NCBI GenBank assembly: GCA_964021645.1
Contig: CAXIAD010000083.1
Span: 1-11,293 of the forward strand
From: CANLDA01 sp964021645
Lineage (GTDB): Bacteria > Pseudomonadota > Alphaproteobacteria > Rhodobacterales > Rhodobacteraceae
Direction of reading: 5' to 3'
DNA: 11,293 nucleotides
The translations under genes and the position numbers were made by a program. The notes beneath the pieces were generated by a model. That model searched no databases. It was not told the DNA's origin and saw only the letters and a list, made by a program, of their open reading frames with translations. Below are positions 1 through 6,522 of this stretch, piece after piece (positions within the stretch are counted from its first letter, which is position 1; each line of letters starts with the position of its first letter).

Positions 1-1477
1 CAGGAATATTCTCATCAAGATCCACCTGCGTCTCATTGCCAGTTTTCAGCTTTGACTGAAAATACGATTTTGGGCTGCTTTCCTGCCTGGCAAGGATCGC
101 ATAGGCAAATTCAAACGGTTTATGCAACCGGATGCACCCATGGCTAAACGCCCGTACTTCGCGTGAAAACAGGCTCTTAGCGGGTGTATCATGCAGATAG
201 ATATTGTGTTTATTCGGGAACATAAACTTCACCAGACCCAGCGCGTTTCGATTGCTGGGGGGCTGTTTGATATCGAATGGGAAATTTTTGGCAGTGTATT
301 GCGCAAAGTTGATATTGCCGCGGCTGACTTCGCGCCCCTGCCCGTCATACAGCTTTAGATGTGCTGCGGCATTTGGGTTGTTTTGCATCTGCGGCAGGTA
401 TTCTTTGGTCGCAATTGAGCGCGGTACATTCCACGTCGGATTGATGATCATATGCTCCATCACATCCGAAAACTCGGGGCTTTGACGATCCAACGCACCT
501 TGGCCAATAACCGACCGTGAGACAAATGTGACCTTGCCATTATCAATGATTTTCGCGGTGAAATCGGTCAGATTCACAAGGACGTGACGTTTGCCACGAT
601 CCTTGTTCAACCATCTTTCCCGCTCCATCGCGACGATGACCGATTGCAACCGCGCCTCGGCCGATTTGTTGATTTCGCTTAGCGTGCCAACGCCCGTGAC
701 CCCATCAGGGGACAGCCCGTGTAGGATTTGAAACTGCTGAACAGCCTTTTGAATTGTCGCATCATATTTGGTGGAGGCACTGCGCCGTACAAACCCCATC
801 CGAATAAGACGGTTCCGCAATGCGGCAACGCCTTTGCCGGAATCGCCGGGTTCAAATTTCTTACCCGGCACTGTGGCGCCCCATCCGCCTTTGGCAATGG
901 TGCGCTCTAACTTCATCTTTTCTTTCATCAACCGCGCGTATTCCGGAGTTTGCGGGGGCAACGCCCGCATAAACGCCGTCGGAGAGCTTTGCTCAAAGCT
1001 GGTCAGATAAGAGGCCCGGTCGCGATACGGCACCTTGCGCACAATCAGATTATCAACACGTGAGGGCACCAAAATTCCGGTCTGAATATCGCGCGCATAG
1101 CGCAAAAACACCTTGGAGATTTCGACCTCAACCATTCCCAAATCACGTGCAGAACGGGCCTTGGCCATCTTGGATTTCAACTCGTCCGGCTGATAGCGCG
1201 CCAAGGGCAGCCCATGATCCTCAACACTGCGCAGCGCAGCAAACAAGGCGCGGCGGCGTTTTTTGTGCTCAGCCGTATTGCCCGTCCATATGGCCGTAAA
1301 ATTATTCGCGCGGTAAAATGCGCCAAGCGCCTTATCACGAGAGGCGGTTTCGGCAACGGCCTGTTTAAACGCCGTCACTTCGGCAAACACAGGAGATGTC
1401 ATTTGCGACATCATTCCCAACACAGCAAACGTAAGAGCCACTATATGAAGTAGCAGTTTCCGACAATGCGGCAGCAT
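1..1477 (-). CDS. L,D-transpeptidase with peptidoglycan-binding domain (3' end cut by left window edge)
   Basis: The reverse frame is open from an ATG at 1477 to the left edge: 492 codons with no stop, so the C-terminus lies outside the window. A GAGGA ribosome site sits about 9 nt before the ATG. Residues 1-32 form a signal peptide (hydrophobic core, then VFA before EV), so the protein should be exported to the periplasm. A scaffold region follows, then a PG_binding_1-like domain at about residues 206-270 (KFEPGDSGKGV to DGVTGVGTLSEIN). The YkuD catalytic domain comes last and carries its signature: H429, then SHGCIR at 445-450 with C448 as the expected nucleophile. Domain order and length resemble the large YcbB/LdtD-type enzymes, which make meso-DAP to meso-DAP (3-3) cross-links. 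Which cross-link or lipoprotein acceptor it uses cannot be told from sequence. It diverges from the DUF882 gene at 1791. Confidence 0.93.
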   Translation of the reverse strand, partial: MLPHCRKLLLHIVALTFAVLGMMSQMTSPVFAEVTAFKQAVAETASRDKALGAFYRANNFTAIWTGNTAEHKKRRRALFAALRSVEDHGLPLARYQPDELKSKMAKARSARDLGMVEVEISKVFLRYARDIQTGILVPSRVDNLIVRKVPYRDRASYLTSFEQSSPTAFMRALPPQTPEYARLMKEKMKLERTIAKGGWGATVPGKKFEPGDSGKGVAALRNRLIRMGFVRRSASTKYDATIQKAVQQFQILHGLSPDGVTGVGTLSEINKSAEARLQSVIVAMERERWLNKDRGKRHVLVNLTDFTAKIIDNGKVTFVSRSVIGQGALDRQSPEFSDVMEHMIINPTWNVPRSIATKEYLPQMQNNPNAAAHLKLYDGQGREVSRGNINFAQYTAKNFPFDIKQPPSNRNALGLVKFMFPNKHNIYLHDTPAKSLFSREVRAFSHGCIRLHKPFEFAYAILARQESSPKSYFQSKLKTGNETQVDLDENIP

Positions 1478-1790
1478 ATTGTCAAATCCTCGCACAAATT
1501 TTATTTGCTCCGGTATCGGGAAATCAGGGGGCATTTGTCCATTCACAAATGAGAGATAGGCAAAACCCGTAAATAAGTGATGCAACCACACCGCGCTTTG
1601 GCGCTAAATTCCTCACAGTTTCGTGAAATTTCAGCAGAAAATCGCCTAAAACTATTGCTACTAACAATTTTCCCAATTCGACACTTGGTCCGCGAATCGT
1701 TGTGTGCAATAACCAAACTGCATCTGGGGATGAGATAGCAGGTACGCGTAACATCGCGGCCAATTATATGCGACGGGACAGGCGCTAATT
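1478..1790. other. Divergent intergenic region between transpeptidase and DUF882 genes
   Basis: This 313-bp AT-rich spacer must hold the promoters of both flanking divergent genes. It contains a perfect 10-bp palindrome, TGAAATTTCA, at 1624-1633, which could be an operator half-way between the two starts. I see no convincing -35/-10 pair, no small gene with a ribosome site, and no terminator. The reverse-strand open frame here (1524-1763) has no recognisable protein features. Confidence 0.5.
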
Positions 1791-2363
1791 ATGACTAATC
1801 ATAGCTCTTCGAGCATGACGCGACGTGGATTACTACGTGCGTTTGCAGCAACAACAGTGGTGGCAGCCCCCACCTTCTCCAATGCGGCCGGCTTTTTGCG
1901 TGGTGCGGGAGATGTGCGCCGTATTCGGATGTTTTCCGGGCGTACTGGCGAAATGGTCGACACAATCTATTGGATTGAGGGCGACTATATCAAAGAAGCT
2001 TTAAAAGAAGTTAACCATTTCATGCGCGACTGGCGCACCGACTCCGAAAAACACATTGATACGCGTACAATTGATATCATGGCAGCCTCGCATAACCTGA
2101 TGGGTGCCAATGAGCCGTATATGATGCTTTCCGGGTTCCGCAGTGCTCAGACAAACGCGATGTTGCGAAAAAATTCCGGTCGTCGTGTGGCGCGTAATTC
2201 GTTCCACATTCAGGGACAGGCCGCCGATTTGCGCCTCTCTTCACGGTCGGTTAATCAAATGGCCAAGGCAGCCAAAGCATGCCGCGCTGGCGGTGTCGGT
2301 ATCTATTCACGCTCCAACTTTGTACATATGGATTGCGGCCCGCTGCGTGTTTGGGGCGGTTGA
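1791..2363 (+). CDS. Tat-exported DUF882 / M15-type peptidase (YcbK/MepK-like)
   Basis: This 190-residue protein has a twin-arginine signal (MTRRGLLRAFAA at residues 9-20, hydrophobic stretch, then FSNAA near 29-33), so it should cross the inner membrane folded. The C-terminal half shows the LAS/M15 metallopeptidase pattern of the DUF882 family: SGFR at 114-117, SFHIQGQAAD with H139 and D146, and FVHMDCG with H179. These would be the zinc ligands and neighbouring active-site residues. E. coli YcbK (MepK) is a family member that cuts 3-3 peptidoglycan cross-links, and its gene lies beside the L,D-transpeptidase gene ycbB. Here too the neighbour at 1477 is an L,D-transpeptidase, though divergently oriented. 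The exact bond cleaved is inference. The ribosome site before the ATG is weak (GGGACAGG). A terminator follows at 2399. Confidence 0.9.
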   Translation: MTNHSSSSMTRRGLLRAFAATTVVAAPTFSNAAGFLRGAGDVRRIRMFSGRTGEMVDTIYWIEGDYIKEALKEVNHFMRDWRTDSEKHIDTRTIDIMAASHNLMGANEPYMMLSGFRSAQTNAMLRKNSGRRVARNSFHIQGQAADLRLSSRSVNQMAKAAKACRAGGVGIYSRSNFVHMDCGPLRVWGG

Positions 2364-2398
2364 TCCGACCTTGACCCGGCACATAATCCGATCAAACA

Positions 2399-2424
2399 GG
2401 GCACCCGAAACGGTGCCCTTTTTT
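2399..2424 (+). terminator. Rho-independent terminator of the DUF882 gene
   Basis: A 7-bp stem, GGGCACC (2399-2405) pairing with GGTGCCC (2412-2418), encloses a 6-nt loop and is followed by six T residues at 2419-2424. It lies 35 bp past the stop. On the opposite strand there is no good T-run, so it mainly serves the forward gene. It separates this gene from the converging haemoglobin gene. Confidence 0.88.
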
Positions 2425-2430
2425 ATGCGA

Positions 2431-2853
2431 TCAGCTTTGCTGCGATAGCTCCGGCGCGACGCCCCATTCCCCCAGACCATTCACCAATTGCAGGCAAATC
2501 CGGCGAAAAACCCCGCGCAAACGATCCACATCGCCCCCGCGTAGATTGTTCTTCTCAAGAGCGTAATCCATACAAGTCAACCAATCTTCGGCGTCCTGCT
2601 CAGAGATCGGAATATGGACGTGCATCTTTTTGACATCCATGTGCCCGTGTTTTTCCTGATAATAGCGCCGACCGCCCAGAAATCCGGAGAGGAAATTGAA
2701 TTGCTCCTCCCTCACGTGATCCAACCCATGTCCACGCAAATGCAATTTACGTAGGGTATCGCCTTCGGGGACAACTTCTATAATGTCATAAAAATCATTC
2801 ACCAATTTACGGAGCGCCTCTTCCCCTCCGATGGTATCAATCAGCAATTTCAT
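2431..2853 (-). CDS. Group II truncated haemoglobin
   Basis: This 140-residue protein matches the 2-on-2 globin fold of group II (trHbO-type). The B helix holds NDFYDII, with Y22 at the expected B10 position. FLGGRRYYQEKHGH (58-71) is the family's GG-x-x-Y...GH segment. H78 is the likely proximal F8 haem ligand, and W91 in EDWLTCM is the conserved G8 tryptophan. Such globins bind oxygen or NO and are usually cytosolic; roles in NO or oxygen handling are inferred from the family. I chose the ATG at 2853 because it begins right at the globin fold (MKLLIDTIGGEEAL) and has an AGGCAGG ribosome site 8 nt upstream. The frame stays open back to 3015, but that extension is not globin-like. The gene stands alone, 231 bp downstream of rlmE. 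Confidence 0.9.
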   Translation of the reverse strand: MKLLIDTIGGEEALRKLVNDFYDIIEVVPEGDTLRKLHLRGHGLDHVREEQFNFLSGFLGGRRYYQEKHGHMDVKKMHVHIPISEQDAEDWLTCMDYALEKNNLRGGDVDRLRGVFRRICLQLVNGLGEWGVAPELSQQS

Positions 2854-3084
2854 ACTAAAAACCTGCCTCATTGTGATGATTTGGGCGGCGCGTCTTGCAT
2901 GCCTCCCCCAAACTCTACGGCCTGCGCATATGTTTCCAAGAGAGCCATTTGTCGCAAGCAAGCACCGCCACACCCGATCAAAAAACGGGAGATGGCGCTG
3001 CTTGGTATTTATCACAATTACAGATAGTTATCCGCACCAATTGCGTCATTGACCAACCCGCATCCGGCGCACATCGTTTGCGCT

Positions 3085-3786
3085 TTATCCGCGAAATCCT
3101 GTCGCAACCACAAACTTCTCACTAGAATCCGCACGTGATGACGGGGGTTTCACATTCATCACCTTGGTGAATTTCATCTTCAACAGCTTTTGCAGCTCGC
3201 CCTCGGCACCACCAGCCAGAACCTTGGCTACAAATGTGCCGCCCACTTCCAGTACATCAAACGAGAAATAGGCCGCCGCCTCGCAAAGCGAAATAATCCG
3301 CAAGTGATCGGTCTGTTTATGACCCGAACTTGACGCCGCCATATCTGACATCACCACATCAGCCTTGCCATCCAGCCAACCTTTGACCAGATCGTCGGCC
3401 CCCTCGTCCAGAAAATCCAACTGATAGATTTCCGCACCGGGCACAGGCTCTACTTCTTGCAAATCAATCCCCAAAACGGTGCCGACCTTTTTACCGGGCC
3501 GCTCGCCTAGGGCATTTACGTTCTTCACCGCCACCTGCAACCAACCACCCGGCGCACAGCCCAGATCGACGATGCGTGCCCCCGGCAAAAGAAAGCGAAA
3601 CTTCTCGTCCACTTCCATGATTTTGAACGCCGCGCGCCCGCGATAGCCTTCGACTTGCGCGCGCTTTACATAGGGGTCGTTCAATTGCCGCTGCAACCAC
3701 CGCGTAGACGACGATGTGCGCCCGCGTGCGGTTTTCACTTTGACTGTCAGATCGCGATATCCGCGTCCCGAGGTGTTCTTTGCCAT
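3085..3786 (-). CDS. rlmE: 23S rRNA (uridine 2'-O) methyltransferase RlmE (FtsJ/RrmJ)
   Basis: This 233-residue protein is a clear FtsJ/RrmJ methyltransferase. In E. coli the enzyme methylates the 2'-O of U2552 in 23S rRNA within the 50S subunit, using S-adenosylmethionine. The SAM-binding motif VDLGCAPGGW is at 73-82. The K-D-K-E catalytic tetrad is complete: K55 in RAAFKIMEV, D148 in MSDMA, K188 in FVAKVL, and E223 in SSEKFVVA. The basic N-terminal extension of about 25 residues is common in alphaproteobacterial copies. An in-frame GTG lies directly before the ATG at 3786 and a GGAAG ribosome site could serve either, so the start is uncertain by one codon. The Ppx/GppA gene ends 95 bp upstream on the same strand, which suggests co-transcription. 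Confidence 0.96.
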   Translation of the reverse strand: MAKNTSGRGYRDLTVKVKTARGRTSSSTRWLQRQLNDPYVKRAQVEGYRGRAAFKIMEVDEKFRFLLPGARIVDLGCAPGGWLQVAVKNVNALGERPGKKVGTVLGIDLQEVEPVPGAEIYQLDFLDEGADDLVKGWLDGKADVVMSDMAASSSGHKQTDHLRIISLCEAAAYFSFDVLEVGGTFVAKVLAGGAEGELQKLLKMKFTKVMNVKPPSSRADSSEKFVVATGFRG

Positions 3787-3881
3787 CACTTACTCACTTC
3801 CAACGTCCGCGTCTTTCCAACATCCGGCCCCATCGCATGGTGCTAATACCTTAGCACATCACGCCATAAATTGCCCTGCCC

Positions 3882-4994
3882 TCAAAACGCCCCGTCTTCC
3901 AAAACGCCATCTGCGCACATTTGTGCGTATAATAATCCCTCACGCAAACCACGGTCTGCCACTGACAAACGATCCGTCGGCCAGCAACGCAACAAGGCCT
4001 GCAAAATCGCAGCACCCGACATGATTAACGCCTGTCGGTCCTGCCCAATGCGTGGATCCTTGCGCCGACCAATCGGGCCCAGCTCCAGATAGTTGCGGAT
4101 CACCTTGTCTATCTGATCCGACGTCATGCGCAACCCATCAACTTTGGTGCGATCATAGCGGCGCAACCCCAAATGGCTTGCCGCCACGGTGGTTACTGTC
4201 CCCGAGGTGCCAACGATCTGAAACCCCTCGCGCTTCTGCTCATCCTTATAGGGGGCAAAATCCGCAAGGTTCTCCTCAAAGAACCAACTCATCAGAGCAA
4301 ACCGCGCCGCATCATCATCCACATCTTTGAACTGATCGCGCAGGGTCGCCACGCCCAAAGGCACCGATATCCAATCCACAACCCGCGCCGCCGGAAACAG
4401 GCTGCCCGCGTTTTGAAACCCCGAATGCAGCCGCATGATCGCACGGGGCCGATCCCGCTGTGGCACCTTGGATATGTCGATCCAGACCAATTCGGTGGAC
4501 CCACCGCCGATATCTACCACCAGCAACTGCTCTGTTTTGGTGCTGACCAGCGGCGCACAAGAAATCACGGCCAGCCGCGCCTCTTCTTCGGGTTTGATGA
4601 TCTCCAACGGCAGCCCGGTTTCACGCCGCACCTGCGCCATGAACTCCGCACCATTATGCGCGCGCCGACAGGCCTCTGTTGCAACCAGCCGCATGTTTTT
4701 GACCCGGTGCCGCTTTAGCTTTTGCTGACAAATCCGCAGCGCCTGAATCGTACGTCGCATTGATCCACGCGATAAACGCCCGGTGCTTTCCAGCTCCGAG
4801 CCAAGTTGAACTGATTTCGAAAAGCTGTCGACAACATGAAACTGGTTGCCCTTGGGTTGGGCAATCAGCATGCGACAACTGTTCGTACCTAGGTCCAGCG
4901 CCGCATAAAGGGCACCGGAATCAGGCGGTTTTGGCGCGGGGCTCTCAACCGGTTTCGGGAATACGCCCGCACCTTTGGGACGCTTGGGCGCCAT
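3882..4994 (-). CDS. Ppx/GppA-family phosphatase (exopolyphosphatase / pppGpp phosphohydrolase)
   Basis: This 370-residue protein belongs to the ASKHA-fold Ppx/GppA family, which hydrolyses polyphosphate or converts pppGpp to ppGpp. Visible motifs are the phosphate-1 loop DLGTNS (34-39), VATEACRRAHNG with likely catalytic E107, the phosphate-2 loop DIGGGSTE (161-168), and GTSGT (262-266). RGLREGLL near 348-355 closes the family core. It is much shorter than E. coli Ppx or GppA (about 500 residues) because it lacks their C-terminal helical domain, as is usual for alphaproteobacterial short forms. Substrate choice cannot be read from sequence. The start at 4994 is preferred over an ATG 15 nt upstream because that upstream codon overlaps the GGAGGG ribosome site, placed 7 nt before 4994. 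It is followed by rlmE. Confidence 0.94.
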   Translation of the reverse strand: MAPKRPKGAGVFPKPVESPAPKPPDSGALYAALDLGTNSCRMLIAQPKGNQFHVVDSFSKSVQLGSELESTGRLSRGSMRRTIQALRICQQKLKRHRVKNMRLVATEACRRAHNGAEFMAQVRRETGLPLEIIKPEEEARLAVISCAPLVSTKTEQLLVVDIGGGSTELVWIDISKVPQRDRPRAIMRLHSGFQNAGSLFPAARVVDWISVPLGVATLRDQFKDVDDDAARFALMSWFFEENLADFAPYKDEQKREGFQIVGTSGTVTTVAASHLGLRRYDRTKVDGLRMTSDQIDKVIRNYLELGPIGRRKDPRIGQDRQALIMSGAAILQALLRCWPTDRLSVADRGLREGLLYAQMCADGVLEDGAF

Positions 4995-5016
4995 AGTAAC
5001 GCCCTCCATTTCAAGT

Positions 5017-5029
5017 TACCTTTAAGGTA
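5017..5029. promoter_or_regulatory. Short palindrome upstream of the Ppx/GppA gene
   Basis: TACCTTTAAGGTA has 6-bp arms around a single central base. It lies 23-35 bp before the phosphatase start, in the leader or core promoter region. It could be an operator, but nothing else supports this and such short palindromes occur by chance. Confidence 0.25.
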
Positions 5030-5117
5030 GTCACTCAAACGCGCCCATGCAATCCAATTCGCAATTCAAATCACAATCCAAATCACTGGCCTCATTAAGA
5101 TCATTAGAATTATGGCC

Positions 5118-5163
5118 TCCCACAGCGCCCTAATGGCTGTGGCCAGCACGCGAAGCTGCCGTT
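5118..5163 (+). repeat. Possible partial copy of the palindromic intergenic repeat
   Basis: A 7-bp hairpin, CCACAGC (5120-5126) with GCTGTGG (5136-5142), is followed by CGAAGCTGCCGTT at 5151-5163. That 13-mer recurs exactly, in inverse orientation, at 9102-9114 inside the repeat at 9072-9145. The flanks resemble each other only loosely, so this may be a decayed copy. It lies in the spacer between the divergent Ppx/GppA gene and the one-carbon operon. Confidence 0.45.
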
Positions 5164-5185
5164 AAAATCCATTTAGTCGCGGAAT

Positions 5186-5220
5186 GTGCGCGTTTCGTCG
5201 AAAACGTACACAGTCGTACG
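5186..5220. promoter_or_regulatory. Overlapping inverted repeats upstream of the one-carbon operon
   Basis: CGTAC (5205-5209) and GTACG (5216-5220) form a 5-bp inverted repeat with a 6-nt spacer. An imperfect, longer pairing joins GTGCGCGTTTCG (from 5186) with CGAAAACGTACAC (ending 5211). The location, 47-81 bp before the first start codon, suits an operator or a leader hairpin. I could not match it to a known riboswitch class. Confidence 0.3.
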
Positions 5221-5266
5221 CATAGGCTGTTTTAGGAATGTCGCACCGAATACGAGGAATCACACC

Positions 5267-5563
5267 ATGCCTGACGTCACAATTGTATACTGGCGCGATA
5301 TTCCTGCTCAGGTCATCGTCGGCAAAGGCCGCCGCGGTGCCAAGAAGCAGCTAGCAGAGCGCTTTGAGCAGGCCATTGACCGGGCTGCGATGAAAATCGG
5401 CGCTGCGGATTCAGATGCCTATCTGGCGGAGTGGCGCAAGGCCGCCCCCTATACCGTTGACGGTGATCCAGAAGAGATTGTCTTGGCCGAGGCCACACGT
5501 CTGGAAACGGAATTCGATCAGGAGCGTATCAAAGCGCTGATCGCCAACGCAGGCTGGGCGTGA
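5267..5563 (+). CDS. Small 'virulence factor' family protein (PF13769-like), first gene of a one-carbon operon
   Basis: This 98-residue soluble protein begins MPDVTIVYWRDIPAQVIVGK and continues with a charged, mostly helical region (about 22-60) and a second helical part (68-95). I recognise the N-terminal YWRDIPAQV pattern as the small Pfam family named 'Virulence factor', whose biochemical role is not known to me. The name reflects an early annotation and should not be taken as a function. There is no signal peptide, membrane segment or cysteine. The ATG at 5267 is chosen because a GAGGA ribosome site precedes it; the frame is open to a GTG at 5186, but that extension looks unlike the family. 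The MTHFR-like gene starts 26 nt after its stop and the methyltransferase follows, so a role as accessory or subunit in folate methyl transfer is a reasonable inference. Confidence 0.85.
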   Translation: MPDVTIVYWRDIPAQVIVGKGRRGAKKQLAERFEQAIDRAAMKIGAADSDAYLAEWRKAAPYTVDGDPEEIVLAEATRLETEFDQERIKALIANAGWA

Positions 5564-5589
5564 ACCCCACCAACTTATGGGAGGCCGTA

Positions 5590-6513
5590 ATGGCTTTGTT
5601 GAACTTCAAGAAAAAAGCACCGGTTGAGAAAACCACCTCGCCCCAAGTTGAGGCCTTCCTACAAGGCTATTCGATCGAGGTCATGCCGCGCACCGCTGAA
5701 AAGGTCGAGAATTTCCGCGACCTGCTGCCAGCGGGCACCCGCGTCTATGTCGCCCACATTGAGGGCACCCCGATCGAGGATATGGTCAAAACCGCCAAGC
5801 GTATTGCAGACGAGGGTTACCCCGTCATGCCGCATTTCCCGGCGCGCATCATTAAGGATCAGGCCACGCTGGCCAACTGGATCGCCATGTACCAAGGCGA
5901 AGCAGGCGTTGATCAGGCGCTCTTGCTTGCGGGCGGCGTTGATAAACCACACGGCGATTTCCACTCTTCAATGCAGCTACTGGAATCCGGCCTCTTTGAC
6001 AAAGCGGGCTTTAAAACCTTGCACGTTGCGGGCCACCCTGAGGGCAACAAAGACATCGACACTGATGGCTCCATGAAAAATGTCGACGAGGCGTTGCAGT
6101 GGAAAAACAAATTCAACGAAACCACAGATGCGAGCATGGCACTGGCCACTCAGTTCGCCTTTGAGGCAAAACCGATCATCGAATGGGCCGACGCGATCAA
6201 GGCCGCTGGCATTGATATCCCGATCCACATCGGCATCGCGGGCCCAGCCAAGCTGCAAACCCTGATCAAATTCGCCATTGCTTGCGGTGTTGGCCCTTCT
6301 CTGAAGGTTCTGCAAAAACGCGCGATGGACGTCACCAAACTGCTCTTGCCTTATGAGCCCACCGATGTGATCGCCGAGCTGGCCGCCCATAAGGCTGCCA
6401 ACCCCGATTTCAACATCGAAAAAGTTCACTTCTTCCCCCTTGGCGGCATTAAAACCAATGCCAAATGGGCCATTGAAAACGGCGGCGCTTCGGCTCAGCC
6501 AGTTAACTCCTAA
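5590..6513 (+). CDS. Methylenetetrahydrofolate-reductase-like protein
   Basis: This 307-residue protein resembles MetF-type 5,10-methylenetetrahydrofolate reductases, flavin enzymes that interconvert methylene- and methyl-tetrahydrofolate. YSIEVMPRTAEKVENF (27-42) aligns with the MetF segment SFEFFPPRT, with E30 matching the catalytic glutamate (Glu28 in E. coli). AGHPEGNKD (147-155) matches the AGxPEGH region, and ATQFAFE (186-192) matches the TQFFF segment with Q188. IPIHIGIAGPA (210-220) is the barrel strand typical of this family. It is diverged from standard MetF and carries an N-terminal stretch of about 20 residues. The ATG at 5590 has a GGGAGG site 5 nt upstream; a GTG at 5560 overlapping the previous stop is less likely. 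Only 9 nt separate it from the methyltransferase gene, which could use its methyl-folate. The reverse, catabolic direction is also possible. Confidence 0.88.
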   Translation: MALLNFKKKAPVEKTTSPQVEAFLQGYSIEVMPRTAEKVENFRDLLPAGTRVYVAHIEGTPIEDMVKTAKRIADEGYPVMPHFPARIIKDQATLANWIAMYQGEAGVDQALLLAGGVDKPHGDFHSSMQLLESGLFDKAGFKTLHVAGHPEGNKDIDTDGSMKNVDEALQWKNKFNETTDASMALATQFAFEAKPIIEWADAIKAAGIDIPIHIGIAGPAKLQTLIKFAIACGVGPSLKVLQKRAMDVTKLLLPYEPTDVIAELAAHKAANPDFNIEKVHFFPLGGIKTNAKWAIENGGASAQPVNS

Positions 6514-6522
6514 GGATCCGAC

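Noticed and set aside
679..897. Reverse open frame of 72 codons
   Set aside because: It is an out-of-frame shadow of the L,D-transpeptidase gene, whose correct frame stays open through this region.
2854..3015. N-terminal extension of the truncated haemoglobin reading frame
   Set aside because: The globin fold begins at the ATG at 2853 with a ribosome site. The 54 upstream codons show no domain or signal peptide.
5186..5266. Upstream GTG start extending the small PF13769-like protein by 27 residues
   Set aside because: The ATG at 5267 has a good GAGGA ribosome site and starts at the family's usual N-terminus. The extension covers the inverted repeats and is not protein-like.
5010..5266. Cobalamin or SAM/SAH riboswitch upstream of the one-carbon operon
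   Set aside because: I looked for a B12-box-like element and for the conserved cores of SAM-II and SAH types and found none. The hairpins there are short and better explained as a decayed repeat and a small inverted repeat. A covariance-model scan would settle it.
5560..5589. GTG start for the MTHFR-like gene overlapping the previous stop
   Set aside because: The ATG at 5590 has a GGGAGG site directly upstream, and the ten extra residues would be encoded across that site.
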